Assembly (NCBI GenBank): GCA_002309295.1
Contig: DBXF01000019.1
Location: 4,077 to 22,604 of the forward strand
Direction of reading: 5' to 3'
From: Bacteroidales bacterium UBA1219
GTDB lineage: Bacteria > Bacteroidota > Bacteroidia > Bacteroidales > P3
Length of the DNA stretch: 18,528 nt
Below the pieces are notes generated by a model. The model ran no database searches, had not been told where the DNA came from, and worked only from the letters and a program-made list of their open reading frames with translations. Shown in pieces: positions 1 through 6,510 of the stretch; position 1 is the stretch's first letter, and each line of letters opens with the position of its first letter. The position numbers and the translations under genes were made by a program.

Positions 1-1052
1 ACGTCGCCGGCCTGTGTCTCGATGATAGGCAGTGCTGTGAGCGATCCGCCGCCTTTCACTTTGCCTTTCAGCGATTCGGGCAGGTCGTTCATGGTGGCTG
101 CGATGGCGTCGTTGTTGATTATCTTGGCGGCTCTTTCGAGGAGTCTCGAGTGCAGATAGAACACGTCGCCGGGGTAAGCCTCACGTCCGGGGGGACGACG
201 GAGAAGCAGCGAAACCTCGCGGTAAGCCACGGCCTGTTTGCTGAGGTCGTCGTAGATTACGAGGGCGTGACGTCCTGTGTCGCGGAAATATTCGCCGATT
301 GCGGCACCGGTGAACGGGGCGTAGAACTGCATGGCGGCGGGGTCGGAGGCTGTTGCCACCACGACCACGGTGTAAGCCATGGCGCCTTTCTCTTCGAGGG
401 TTTTCACTATGTTGGCCACTGTGGAGCCTTTCTGCCCGCAGGCCACGTAGATACAATACACGGGGTCGCCGGCATCGTAGAAACTCTTCTGGTTGATGAT
501 GGTGTCGATGGCGATAGCGGTCTTACCGGTCTGGCGGTCGCCGATAATAAGCTCACGTTGTCCTCTTCCGATGGGTATCATGGAGTCGATAGCCTTGATA
601 CCTGTTTGCAGGGGTTGTTCCACCGGCTGGCGGAAGATAACGCCGGGAGCCTTGCGTTCCAGAGGCATCTCGAAAGTCTCGCCTTCGATGGGGCCTTTAC
701 CGTCGACGGTCTCGCCGATGGTGTTGATTACACGACCAATCATAGCTTCGCTCACGCGGACGGAGGCGATGCGTTTGGTACGTTTCACTGTGTCGCCTTC
801 GTTGATGTCGTCGGCCTCGGCCAGCATCACCACACCAACGTTGTCTTCCTCGAGGTTTTGCACGATGCCTTGGGCGCCGTTTTCAAATTCCACGAGTTCG
901 CTCGACTGGGCGTTGTTTAATCCGTAAACGCGTGCAATACCGTCGCCGACGGTGAGCACGGTGCCGACTTCTTCCAATTCCACGTTGAGGTCAACGTCGG
1001 CCAGTTGTTTCTTCAGTATCGCCGATACTTCGGCAGGTTTGATTTCAGCCAT
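1..1052 (-). CDS. atpA: F-type ATP synthase subunit alpha (3'-truncated by window)
   Basis: Alpha subunit of the F1 sector of the membrane ATP synthase; with beta it forms the nucleotide-binding hexamer, alpha carrying the non-catalytic sites. The reverse-strand reading frame starts MAEIKPAEVSAILKKQL, the usual N-terminal helix that contacts delta. The Walker A P-loop GDRQTGKT lies at residues 171-178, followed by AIDTIINQK, and a KGGGSLTALPIIETQAGD segment precedes the window edge. About 350 of roughly 520 expected residues are present; the C-terminal part lies outside. The start ATG is at 1050-1052, 24 nt after the atpH stop, so the two are co-transcribed. GC-rich like the other core genes here. 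Identification is secure from the motifs. Confidence 0.97.
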   Translation of the reverse strand, partial: MAEIKPAEVSAILKKQLADVDLNVELEEVGTVLTVGDGIARVYGLNNAQSSELVEFENGAQGIVQNLEEDNVGVVMLAEADDINEGDTVKRTKRIASVRVSEAMIGRVINTIGETVDGKGPIEGETFEMPLERKAPGVIFRQPVEQPLQTGIKAIDSMIPIGRGQRELIIGDRQTGKTAIAIDTIINQKSFYDAGDPVYCIYVACGQKGSTVANIVKTLEEKGAMAYTVVVVATASDPAAMQFYAPFTGAAIGEYFRDTGRHALVIYDDLSKQAVAYREVSLLLRRPPGREAYPGDVFYLHSRLLERAAKIINNDAIAATMNDLPESLKGKVKGGGSLTALPIIETQAGD

Positions 1053-1076
1053 ATATCTAAAACTATATTATTATCG

Positions 1077-1634
1077 TTAAATGGATTTCTCGTAAACGTT
1101 CTTGCTGAACTCTTTCAGCAGTTTGGCTATTTGTGTGCGTATGCGCGCATCGTACATGCTGTTGTCGAAAGTTACGCAGAAACCGCCCAGCATTGTTGGG
1201 TCGGTTATGGTGTTCATCTCCACGGTTTTATGCGTGTAGTCGGCTATCAGCTTGGAAATCTGTTGTTTGGTGTCCTCGTCGATTTCCACGGCGGTGCGCA
1301 GCTCGGAGAGCACAATGCCTTTGCTTTCGCGGTACATGTCCAGAAAAGCGCCCGATATGCCTTTGAGGCTAACGGCACGGCGTTTGCGGACGACGAAATC
1401 GAGGAAAGTCATGGTAAGACGGCTCACCTTGTCCTCGAAAAGCTCGCGCATTATGCCAAGTTTTTTCGACTCTTTGATCACAGGATTGCTGAAAAGCACG
1501 TTGAGCACGTGATTTTCCACGCATACCTGATGCACAAATTTCATGTCCTGGCAGGCGGTCTCCACCTCTCCGGTGTCCGTGGCCAGCAGAAACAGTGCCT
1601 TGGCGTAGTTTACATTTATTCTGTAATTTTCCAC
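1077..1634 (-). CDS. atpH: F-type ATP synthase subunit delta
   Basis: Delta subunit (OSCP-type) of the F1Fo ATP synthase, which ties the F1 head to the peripheral stalk by binding the alpha N-terminus. The 185-residue product is of normal length for the family. It begins MENYRINVNYAKALFLLA, matching the usual start in which a YAxAL helix opens the N-terminal bundle, and ends with the family-typical pattern VEMNTITDPTMLGGFCVTFD...DARIRTQIAKL. It lies 24 nt upstream of atpA, the standard order. Unusually it appears to be the first gene of the transcript: the upstream 370 nt hold no atpF, only a promoter and then the divergent cinA. Assignment rests on motifs plus synteny. Confidence 0.93.
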   Translation of the reverse strand: MENYRINVNYAKALFLLATDTGEVETACQDMKFVHQVCVENHVLNVLFSNPVIKESKKLGIMRELFEDKVSRLTMTFLDFVVRKRRAVSLKGISGAFLDMYRESKGIVLSELRTAVEIDEDTKQQISKLIADYTHKTVEMNTITDPTMLGGFCVTFDNSMYDARIRTQIAKLLKEFSKNVYEKSI

Positions 1635-1768
1635 AAGTAGTGTATTTACTTTGTATTTTTGTAGTTTTTATGTCGGTTGTTTATTGCTTGGCAATTCTGA
1701 TTTTCAGAGATTTGCGCTCCGCTTATATATGCTTTGCCGCAAGGTTGCCAAACAAATAATTCGACTTG

Positions 1769-1800
1769 CAAAGTTACATTTTTTTTTTCAATTGAGCAAC
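1769..1800 (-). promoter_or_regulatory. Predicted Bacteroidota-type promoter for atpH-atpA
   Basis: On the minus strand the -7 element TAACTTTG (1769-1776, followed by CA) matches TAnnTTTG exactly. A GTTG (1797-1800) sits 20 nt upstream, near the expected -33 TTTG. This would give a leader of roughly 125 nt before atpH. Confidence 0.5.
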
Positions 1801-1953
1801 ATTTTTTGCGTTTTTCTTTTCAACAAAAGTTGATTTCGCCATAACCTGCCATATTTCAAAGGATTATAAAAGACGTTTTTGTGCGTTTTATTTACGGAAA
1901 CTCTTTTTTGTAGCTTCGGCGACGCTTTGGTGGCATTTCTGCGAAAAAAAGTG

Positions 1954-1961
1954 TACTTTTG
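1954..1961 (+). promoter_or_regulatory. Predicted -7 element for cinA
   Basis: TACTTTTG matches the Bacteroidota -7 consensus TAnnTTTG, about 45 nt before the cinA ATG. The only TTTG upstream (1926-1929) is 24 nt away, longer than the 19-20 nt seen at other promoters in this window, so the -33 box is uncertain. Confidence 0.4.
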
Positions 1962-2005
1962 TATCTCTTTTTGAAATATCGATTATTGCATAAACAATTG
2001 GTTTT

Positions 2006-3256
2006 ATGAAAGTTGTAATAGTTTCCATTGGCGACGAGCTGCTTATAGGGCAGGTGGTGAACACCAACGCCGCCGCCATGTCGCAGATGCTCACCGCCAG
2101 CAATTTCGACGTGGTGAGGGTGGTTACCATCTCCGACAAGGCCGAAGATATCGAGGAGTGCCTGCGCACTTCGCTGCAAATGGCCGACGTGGTGCTGATA
2201 ACCGGCGGCCTCGGTCCCACCAAGGACGACATCACCAAACACACGCTCTGCCGTTTCTTCAGCGCCAAGCTGATAGAGGACGCCGCAAGCCTGCGCAACG
2301 TGGAGGAGCGTTTCAAGGTGCTGGGCTACGAGGTTACGCCCATCAACCGACAGCAGGCGCTTGTGCCGGACAACTGCACGGTGCTGCTCAACAAGATGGG
2401 CACCGCCCCGGGCATGTGGTTCGACGTGGAGAGCAAAATAGTGGTGTCGATGCCCGGAGTGCCCGACGAGATGCAATATCTTATGGAACAGTGCGTTATG
2501 CCCAAACTCCGCAGTCGCCTCGACAACTCGGAGATTGTGCAGACCAATGTGATTTTCCAAGGCATAGGCGAGTCGTTCCTCTCCGACTTGGTGGAGCAAT
2601 GGGAACTGGCACTGCCCAAAAACATCAAAGTGGCCTACCTGCCCCAAGCGGGGATGATAAAAATGCGCATAACGGCAACGGGTACTGACCGTCAAGCCAT
2701 TGAGCGACAGCTCTTTGCCGAACGCGACAAACTTATTGCCATAGCTGGACAATATGTGGCGGGCATCGACTGCCAGAGCATGGAGGAATGCGTGGCACAG
2801 AAGATGCTGCAGCACGGCACTACGCTGACTTCTGCCGAAAGCTGCACCGGAGGCACCATAGCAAGTCGCATCACGCGTCTGCCCGGCGCCTCGCAGTATT
2901 TCAAAGGCGGCTTTGTGGTCTATTCCAACGAGCTGAAAGAGAATATCTTGGGCGTAAGGCACGACACCCTCGAGACTTTTGGAGCGGTGAGCGAGGAGAC
3001 GGTAACACAGATGGCCGAGAACGCCCGTCGCAGAGCCAACACCGACTATGCCGTGGCCACCACCGGAGTGGCAGGACCTTCGGGCGGAACGCCGCAGAAA
3101 CCCGTAGGGACGGTGTGGATAGGCGTGGCTTCGGCACACAAGACCGTGACACGGGTGCTGCATCTGGGCAACAACCGCTCCCGCACCGTGGAACGCACTG
3201 TAAACAACGTATTTATGGACCTTTTAAAACTTGTTGACGAAGAATGTGGCAGATAA
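2006..3256 (+). CDS. cinA: CinA family protein (MoCF-like + PncC/NMN deamidase domains)
   Basis: Competence/damage-inducible protein CinA, 416 residues, the usual full two-domain length. The N-terminal half is a MoCF_biosynth (molybdopterin-binding-like) domain starting MKVVIVSIGDELLIGQVVNTN and carrying TGGLGPTKDD near residues 69-78; in the family this half has been linked to ADP-ribose pyrophosphatase activity. The C-terminal half is the PncC-type domain, which deamidates nicotinamide mononucleotide in pyridine nucleotide salvage: LTSAESCTGGTIASRI with the catalytic Ser region, then TTGVAGPSGGTPQKPVGTVW. The start follows a -7 promoter element. The stop overlaps the next gene by 13 nt in another frame, implying translational coupling. 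Actual activity in this organism is inferred from family only. Confidence 0.95.
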   Translation: MKVVIVSIGDELLIGQVVNTNAAAMSQMLTASNFDVVRVVTISDKAEDIEECLRTSLQMADVVLITGGLGPTKDDITKHTLCRFFSAKLIEDAASLRNVEERFKVLGYEVTPINRQQALVPDNCTVLLNKMGTAPGMWFDVESKIVVSMPGVPDEMQYLMEQCVMPKLRSRLDNSEIVQTNVIFQGIGESFLSDLVEQWELALPKNIKVAYLPQAGMIKMRITATGTDRQAIERQLFAERDKLIAIAGQYVAGIDCQSMEECVAQKMLQHGTTLTSAESCTGGTIASRITRLPGASQYFKGGFVVYSNELKENILGVRHDTLETFGAVSEETVTQMAENARRRANTDYAVATTGVAGPSGGTPQKPVGTVWIGVASAHKTVTRVLHLGNNRSRTVERTVNNVFMDLLKLVDEECGR

Positions 3257-3600
3257 TTTCCAACCCCCGTGTGGTTTCAATCTTTATGCTGGTTTGCTCC
3301 AACTGTTTCATGACCTACGCTTGGTACGGACACCTGAAAAACATGTCGAACCGCGCTTGGTACGTGGCGGCCATAGTTAGCTGGTTGATAGCCTTTTTCG
3401 AATATATGATACAGGTGCCGGCCAACCGCATCGGTTCCACGGTTTACACCCTGCCCCAGCTTAAAATCATTCAGGAGGTGGTGTCGCTTACAGTGTTCAT
3501 CCCCTTCTCGATGATTGTGATGAACCAGCCGTTCAAACTCAACTACCTGTGGGCCTGCCTATGCATGCTCGGCGCAGTATATTTCATTTTTAGAGACTGA
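3244..3600 (+). CDS. DMT family (DUF486) small membrane protein
   Basis: A 118-residue integral membrane protein. It opens with MWQIISNPRVVSIFMLVCSN and shows the family features of DUF486: a conserved YAWYGHLK segment, SWLIAFFEYMIQVPANRIG in the second half of helix 2, and a C-terminal helix ending in GAVYFIF. Four hydrophobic segments are visible (about residues 9-29, 38-56, 74-93 and 98-116). The family belongs to the drug/metabolite transporter fold as a half-size unit, but no substrate is known and none should be assigned. The start codon lies inside the end of cinA (13-nt overlap), so expression is probably coupled to cinA. Confidence 0.85.
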   Translation: MWQIISNPRVVSIFMLVCSNCFMTYAWYGHLKNMSNRAWYVAAIVSWLIAFFEYMIQVPANRIGSTVYTLPQLKIIQEVVSLTVFIPFSMIVMNQPFKLNYLWACLCMLGAVYFIFRD

Positions 3601-3695
3601 TTTTTCATTTCGGATTTATGATTTCGGATTTCGGAATCATTTGTGAAGGAGTTAAGGCGTTAAGATGTGAAGACGTGGTTCTCCGCTACGCTATC

Positions 3696-3716
3696 GAAAC
3701 ATTCACTGAATGTTTC
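3696..3716. repeat. Perfect inverted repeat (REP-like hairpin 1)
   Basis: GAAACATTC-act-GAATGTTTC, 9-bp arms with a 3-nt loop, embedded in CGCTATCGAAA...TTTCTTCA. It is a diverged relative of the hairpins at 3826-3844 and 4558-4576. Confidence 0.75.
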
Positions 3717-3825
3717 TTCACATTCTACAGGCTCAGGCACCGAGAAAGCTTTGCGGTCACTGAGCTTGTCGAAGTGCCGCCAACCGGTTGCGGCGGATTT
3801 GTGAGTTCTCCACCTACGGCTATCG

Positions 3826-3844
3826 AAAGGTTCACTGAACCTTT
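3826..3844. repeat. Perfect inverted repeat (REP-like hairpin 2)
   Basis: AAAGGTTC-act-GAACCTTT, 8-bp arms and the same ACT loop as hairpin 1. Relative to hairpin 1, both arms have changed together, so pairing is kept. The third copy at 4558-4576 has AAAGGTTC...GAATCTTT, leaving one G-T wobble. Confidence 0.75.
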
Positions 3845-3892
3845 TTTCATACGACGCAATAAAGTATCTGGATTTCAAATCCCTAAATTCAC

Positions 3893-3917
3893 TGTTGCGG
3901 ATTTGTAATCCGCAACA
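3893..3917. repeat. Inverted repeat TGTTGCGGATT/AATCCGCAACA, copy 1
   Basis: Perfect 11-bp arms around a TGT loop, 25 nt before the stop of the convergent-side gene at 3942. It sits at the 3' end of that minus-strand gene and could act as a transcription end or RNA-stabilising hairpin, but no T-tract follows. Confidence 0.7.
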
Positions 3918-3941
3918 ACCGATAATAATTGCCGCAATTCT

Positions 3942-4445
3942 TTAAGTTAACAAATCAATAACTACTTGGGCAACATCCATATAGTTTGACTTAGAAAACT
4001 CTAATTTAACAGCTCTTTCCTCATCTTGCACTAATCCTCTAAGTGTACCAGATAATATCCAAGGTTCAATGGTTATTTCATTATTATCAATTTTAATGGT
4101 GCAAGATTTAGAGGTTTTATATAAATTACTCCACGATCTTTCTTTCATTTTTTTTAACAATTTATTGTTACTTCTAAAAATATTTTCCTCTGTTTCTGAA
4201 ATAGAACGACTATGTGCTAACCCATCTGATATTACTTTTGCAAGTTCTTCTGCTGTAGTATCTAAAGAAAGTATATAAACAGGATCACTTAAGAGCCATG
4301 TTGATTCTGTTTTATATGCAGTAATAATTACATAATGTTTGCGAGTTTTATCCACATTAATCATTTTCTCCATTATTTTTTTGTTATTAAATAACTTAAA
4401 AATTCTTGCAAACAAATTCATCTTTTTCATATATGCAAAATTCAT
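3942..4445 (-). CDS. CdiI/DUF1436-like immunity protein, copy 1
   Basis: A 167-residue AT-rich gene, one of a tandem pair. The pattern of the product resembles contact-dependent inhibition immunity proteins of the CDI_I (DUF1436) family: a short beta strand (HYVIITAY), LDTTAEELAKVISDGLAHSR, then SCTIKIDNNEITIEP and a final LxFSKSNYMDVAQVVIDLL helix. In that family such proteins neutralise a partner toxin. No toxin gene is seen next to it, so it would be an orphan. The N-terminal 16 and C-terminal 17 residues are nearly identical to copy 2, whereas the centre is diverged. A full consensus promoter lies upstream. Alternative start: Met6. The family call is from memory of the motif pattern and is moderate. 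Confidence 0.6.
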   Translation of the reverse strand: MNFAYMKKMNLFARIFKLFNNKKIMEKMINVDKTRKHYVIITAYKTESTWLLSDPVYILSLDTTAEELAKVISDGLAHSRSISETEENIFRSNNKLLKKMKERSWSNLYKTSKSCTIKIDNNEITIEPWILSGTLRGLVQDEERAVKLEFSKSNYMDVAQVVIDLLT

Positions 4446-4478
4446 AACGTCATATAGCTATTGGTCACAATTGTCATG

Positions 4479-4509
4479 CAAAGTTACGATTTATTTTTGA
4501 ATTGTCAAA
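4479..4509 (-). promoter_or_regulatory. Consensus Bacteroidota promoter for immunity-like copy 1
   Basis: Minus strand: TTTG (4506-4509), 19-nt spacer, TAACTTTG (4479-4486) followed by CA. The -33 box lies in the 25-nt spacer between the duplication units, not inside the repeat. Leader of about 30 nt. Confidence 0.7.
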
Positions 4510-4624
4510 ATGATTCCGGTTGCGGCGAATTTGTGAGTTCTCCACCTACGGCTATCGAAAGGTTCACTGAATCTTTCTTCATACGATGCAATAAAGTATC
4601 TGGATTTCAAATCCCTAAATTCAC

Positions 4625-4649
4625 TGTTGCGGATTTGTAATCCGCAACA
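4625..4649. repeat. Inverted repeat TGTTGCGGATT/AATCCGCAACA, copy 2
   Basis: Identical to the element at 3893-3917 and at the same distance (25 nt) from the stop of the second immunity-like gene. Confidence 0.7.
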
Positions 4650-4673
4650 ACCGAAAATAATTGCCGCAATTCT

Positions 4674-5186
4674 TTAAGTTAACAAATCAATAACTACTTG
4701 GGCAACATCCATATAGTTTGACTTAGAAAAATCTAATTCAACAACTCTTTCCGTATCTGTTACCAATCCTTTTCTTAAACCGAGATATATTTTAGGTTCT
4801 ATTGTTATCTTTTGATTTTCTAAATAAATAATATCACAATTTACCGAATTTTTATACAACGCATTAAATGAAGGTTCCTTTAATTTTTTTAATAGTTGTT
4901 TCCTATTATTCCATATTATATCTTCCTCTGATTTTGAAACAAGACAACTATGGTTCAAACACTCAAAAATTACTTTAGAGAGATTTTCTGCCGTTATTTC
5001 TAAAGGAAGTATAAAAACAGGTTCACCAGAGAGATATGACCCTGCTTTTAATTTATACATAGTTATAATTTTATAATGTCTGCAAGTTTTATAAACCTCA
5101 ATACCTTTCGATTCTATTTCTTCTCCATTAAATAAATGAAAAATTCTTGCAAACAAATTCATCTTTTTCATATATGCAAAATTCAT
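4674..5186 (-). CDS. CdiI/DUF1436-like immunity protein, copy 2
   Basis: A 170-residue paralogue of the 3942-4445 gene, in the same orientation and upstream of it. The two share MNFAYMKKMNLFARIF at the N-terminus and FSKSNYMDVAQVVIDLLT at the C-terminus, but most of the central residues differ while keeping the same pattern (PVFILPLEITAENLSKVI..., ITIEP). This fits diversification of the toxin-binding face in immunity paralogues. Its promoter region is degraded relative to copy 1: the -7 box reads CAACTTTG and no TTTG lies 19-20 nt upstream. It may therefore be poorly expressed or silent. Function is inferred; no toxin partner is visible. Confidence 0.58.
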   Translation of the reverse strand: MNFAYMKKMNLFARIFHLFNGEEIESKGIEVYKTCRHYKIITMYKLKAGSYLSGEPVFILPLEITAENLSKVIFECLNHSCLVSKSEEDIIWNNRKQLLKKLKEPSFNALYKNSVNCDIIYLENQKITIEPKIYLGLRKGLVTDTERVVELDFSKSNYMDVAQVVIDLLT

Positions 5187-5219
5187 AACGTCATGTAGCT
5201 ATTGGTCGCAATTGTCATG

Positions 5220-5227
5220 CAAAGTTG
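5220..5227 (-). promoter_or_regulatory. Degenerate -7 element of immunity-like copy 2
   Basis: Minus-strand CAACTTTG at the position equivalent to TAACTTTG in copy 1. One base departs from consensus at the invariant T, and no -33 box is found at the right distance. A 6-bp inverted repeat CTGACT/AGTCAG (5305-5321) lies farther upstream. Confidence 0.35.
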
Positions 5228-5354
5228 CGATTGTTATTGGAACTTACCCGCAAGTGGTTGATGAGATAGTCGACCACCCGCATTGTCTAACTACAAACTA
5301 ATTACTGACTACCAGAGTCAGACCTTCATTCTTTCCAACTTCCGAGAAAAAAAA

Positions 5355-6038
5355 CTATTTCTTGTTCAAAACTGCGGCTATGGCGCAGGCTTTCTCGGTA
5401 TCGGAGGCCGACACAGAGCATCTGCCACCGTTAATTTCGCCGTTCACTCTCGGGACGGACAACACTAATTCGCCCAAGGTCATGGCCAATCTTTCTCCTA
5501 CTGTTGCGGCGGTAAGTTTGCGGAACATCTCGGCCCCTTTTTTGTCGAAAACAAAATCCACCGACATTTGTCCGTTCCATTCCACGACACTGGCCGAATC
5601 CACATGACTTCCGTCGATAAGGGGACGGCCTTCGGTATCGCCATAGAGGAAAAGCAACTCGCAGAAATCACCGGTGTACTCGTCCTTTAGCCAGAGGTAA
5701 TGGTAAGGCGTTCCGTCTGCAAATTTCAATGTCATCTTTCGCAGCGCTTCGCCAAAAGCGGCAGTGTCGGGCACAGGCACCAACCTGCTTCCCAACTCGG
5801 TATAGGCTTCGTCATCGGCTATTTCGCCCAGCACACGCTCGAGGGAGTCGATAATATTGGCGGCTTCGCCTTCTCCAATCACACGCCAGAACTGGAAATC
5901 CGACGCTGTGTAGCTCTGTCCGAAATACTCGTCGGGGTCGACATTGCAGTCTATCTGGTTCTCAATCTGTACACGGCCTGTACATCCGGATATTATCGCC
6001 AACGAGGCGAAAACTAAGGGATAAAATATTTTCTTCAT
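5355..6038 (-). CDS. Lipoprotein with SecDF-P1-head-like domain
   Basis: A 227-residue predicted lipoprotein. The start is placed at 6036-6038 (MKKIFYPLVFASLAIISGC) rather than at an in-frame Met 14 codons earlier, because this gives a clean signal peptide with lipobox ISG-C19 and leaves a 16-nt gap to the NUDIX gene instead of an overlap. The C-terminal ~90 residues resemble the P1 head subdomain of SecD: a DGSHVDSASV segment, then VDFVFDKKGAEMFRKLT, VGERLAMTLGELVLSVPRV and INGGRCSVSA. In SecD this domain is periplasmic and helps late protein export; here it stands alone on a lipid anchor. It is the last gene of the 7819-5355 operon. The domain call is from a remembered family pattern. Confidence 0.72.
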   Translation of the reverse strand: MKKIFYPLVFASLAIISGCTGRVQIENQIDCNVDPDEYFGQSYTASDFQFWRVIGEGEAANIIDSLERVLGEIADDEAYTELGSRLVPVPDTAAFGEALRKMTLKFADGTPYHYLWLKDEYTGDFCELLFLYGDTEGRPLIDGSHVDSASVVEWNGQMSVDFVFDKKGAEMFRKLTAATVGERLAMTLGELVLSVPRVNGEINGGRCSVSASDTEKACAIAAVLNKK

Positions 6039-6054
6039 GATATTTGTGGGATTA

Positions 6055-6510
6055 CTATGATTCAAAAGCTGAAAGAGCATCGGCCAAAATTTCTTGGTGG
6101 TCGAAAGCCAAAGGGGGGAGGCTGTCCAAACGGAACCAGCCTATTTCGGCGGCATCGTCGGCGGCGTGGGGGTGTACCGTGTTTTTGTCCACAAAAGTGT
6201 AATAGGCCGTGGTTATAACCCTTCCGCGGGGGTCGCGGTCAACCGCGGAATAGGTGCCTACAGGGTGTATGTCTGCCAACACGAGCGAGGTCTCTTCCTG
6301 CAGCTCGCGGCGGGCGCACTGTTCGAGGGTTTCGTCCATATTCAAAAAGCCACCGGGGAAAGCCCAGCAGCCTTTGTATGGCTCGTTTTTACGACGAATA
6401 AGTAAAATTTCTTTTCTGTCGGCGGAGAATACCAGCGTGTCGGCGGTTACGGCAGGCCGCGGGTAGCGGTAGCTGTACATGCCGTTGCTATCGGGAGTGG
6501 CGTCGTCCAT
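6055..6510 (-). CDS. NUDIX hydrolase
   Basis: A 151-residue NUDIX-fold pyrophosphohydrolase. The Nudix box GX5EX7REUXEE is complete at residues 54-73 (G54, E60, R68, E69, E72, E73), with T in place of the usual following G. FPGG precedes it and IRRKNEPYKGCWAF lies just upstream, as in Bacteroidales ADP-ribose/8-oxo-dGTP type hydrolases; the substrate cannot be set from sequence. The longest frame overlaps the upstream gene by 23 nt. Starting at Met11 (6480, MYSYRYPRP) would leave a 7-nt gap and may be the true start. The gene lies inside the sigma-factor operon, suggesting a housecleaning role under the same stress, which is inference. Confidence 0.88.
   Translation of the reverse strand: MDDATPDSNGMYSYRYPRPAVTADTLVFSADRKEILLIRRKNEPYKGCWAFPGGFLNMDETLEQCARRELQEETSLVLADIHPVGTYSAVDRDPRGRVITTAYYTFVDKNTVHPHAADDAAEIGWFRLDSLPPLAFDHQEILADALSAFES

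Larger units (their letters stand above)
1635..2005. other. Divergent intergenic region between atpH and cinA
   Basis: No plausible gene is seen here; the only longer frame (1651-1833, plus) has an unlikely composition. The region is very AT-rich and carries outward-facing promoter elements for atpH (around 1769-1800, minus) and cinA (around 1954-1961, plus). It is where atpF would normally sit in a contiguous atp operon. Confidence 0.6.
3601..3941. repeat. Non-coding REP-like repeat region
   Basis: No credible gene; the open frames here (3618-3908 plus, 3660-3878 minus) are translations of repeats. The region contains TTCGGATTT iterations just after the DUF486 gene, a copy of the widespread ACTGAGCTTGTCGAAG motif (3761-3776), a palindromic CAACCGGTTG core at 3781-3790, and three hairpins listed separately. 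The right part from 3784 onward is repeated near-identically at 4516 onward. Confidence 0.75.
3784..4490. repeat. Tandem duplication unit, copy 1
   Basis: Contains one REP-like hairpin, the 11-bp inverted repeat, a complete immunity-like gene and its promoter -7 box. The left ~200 nt (3784-3990) match copy 2 with only a few substitutions at offset 732. The right ~85 nt (4405-4490) match at offset 741. The middle of the gene is strongly diverged. Confidence 0.85.
4516..5231. repeat. Tandem duplication unit, copy 2
   Basis: Second copy of the unit at 3784-4490, 25 nt away. It carries the third hairpin copy (4558-4576), the second inverted repeat, a full immunity-like gene and a degraded promoter region. 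Confidence 0.85.

Noticed and set aside
1005..1640. 211-codon plus-strand frame opposite atpH
   Set aside because: Antisense shadow of atpH, which is clearly real by motif and synteny.
1892..3163. 423-codon minus-strand frame opposite cinA
   Set aside because: Antisense shadow of cinA with His/Gly-rich low-quality composition and no family features.
3618..3908. 96-codon plus-strand frame and 72-codon minus-strand frame (3660-3878)
   Set aside because: Both translate REP-like repeats (for example HFDKLSDRKAFSVPEPVE) that give spurious proteins in many genomes.
5305..5321. CTGACT/AGTCAG hairpin as terminator of the lipoprotein operon
   Set aside because: Short 6-bp stem with no following T-run on the minus strand.
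6024..6080. Longer start of the lipoprotein at 6080
   Set aside because: It would place 14 residues before the signal peptide and overlap the NUDIX gene; Met at 6038 gives a normal lipoprotein start.
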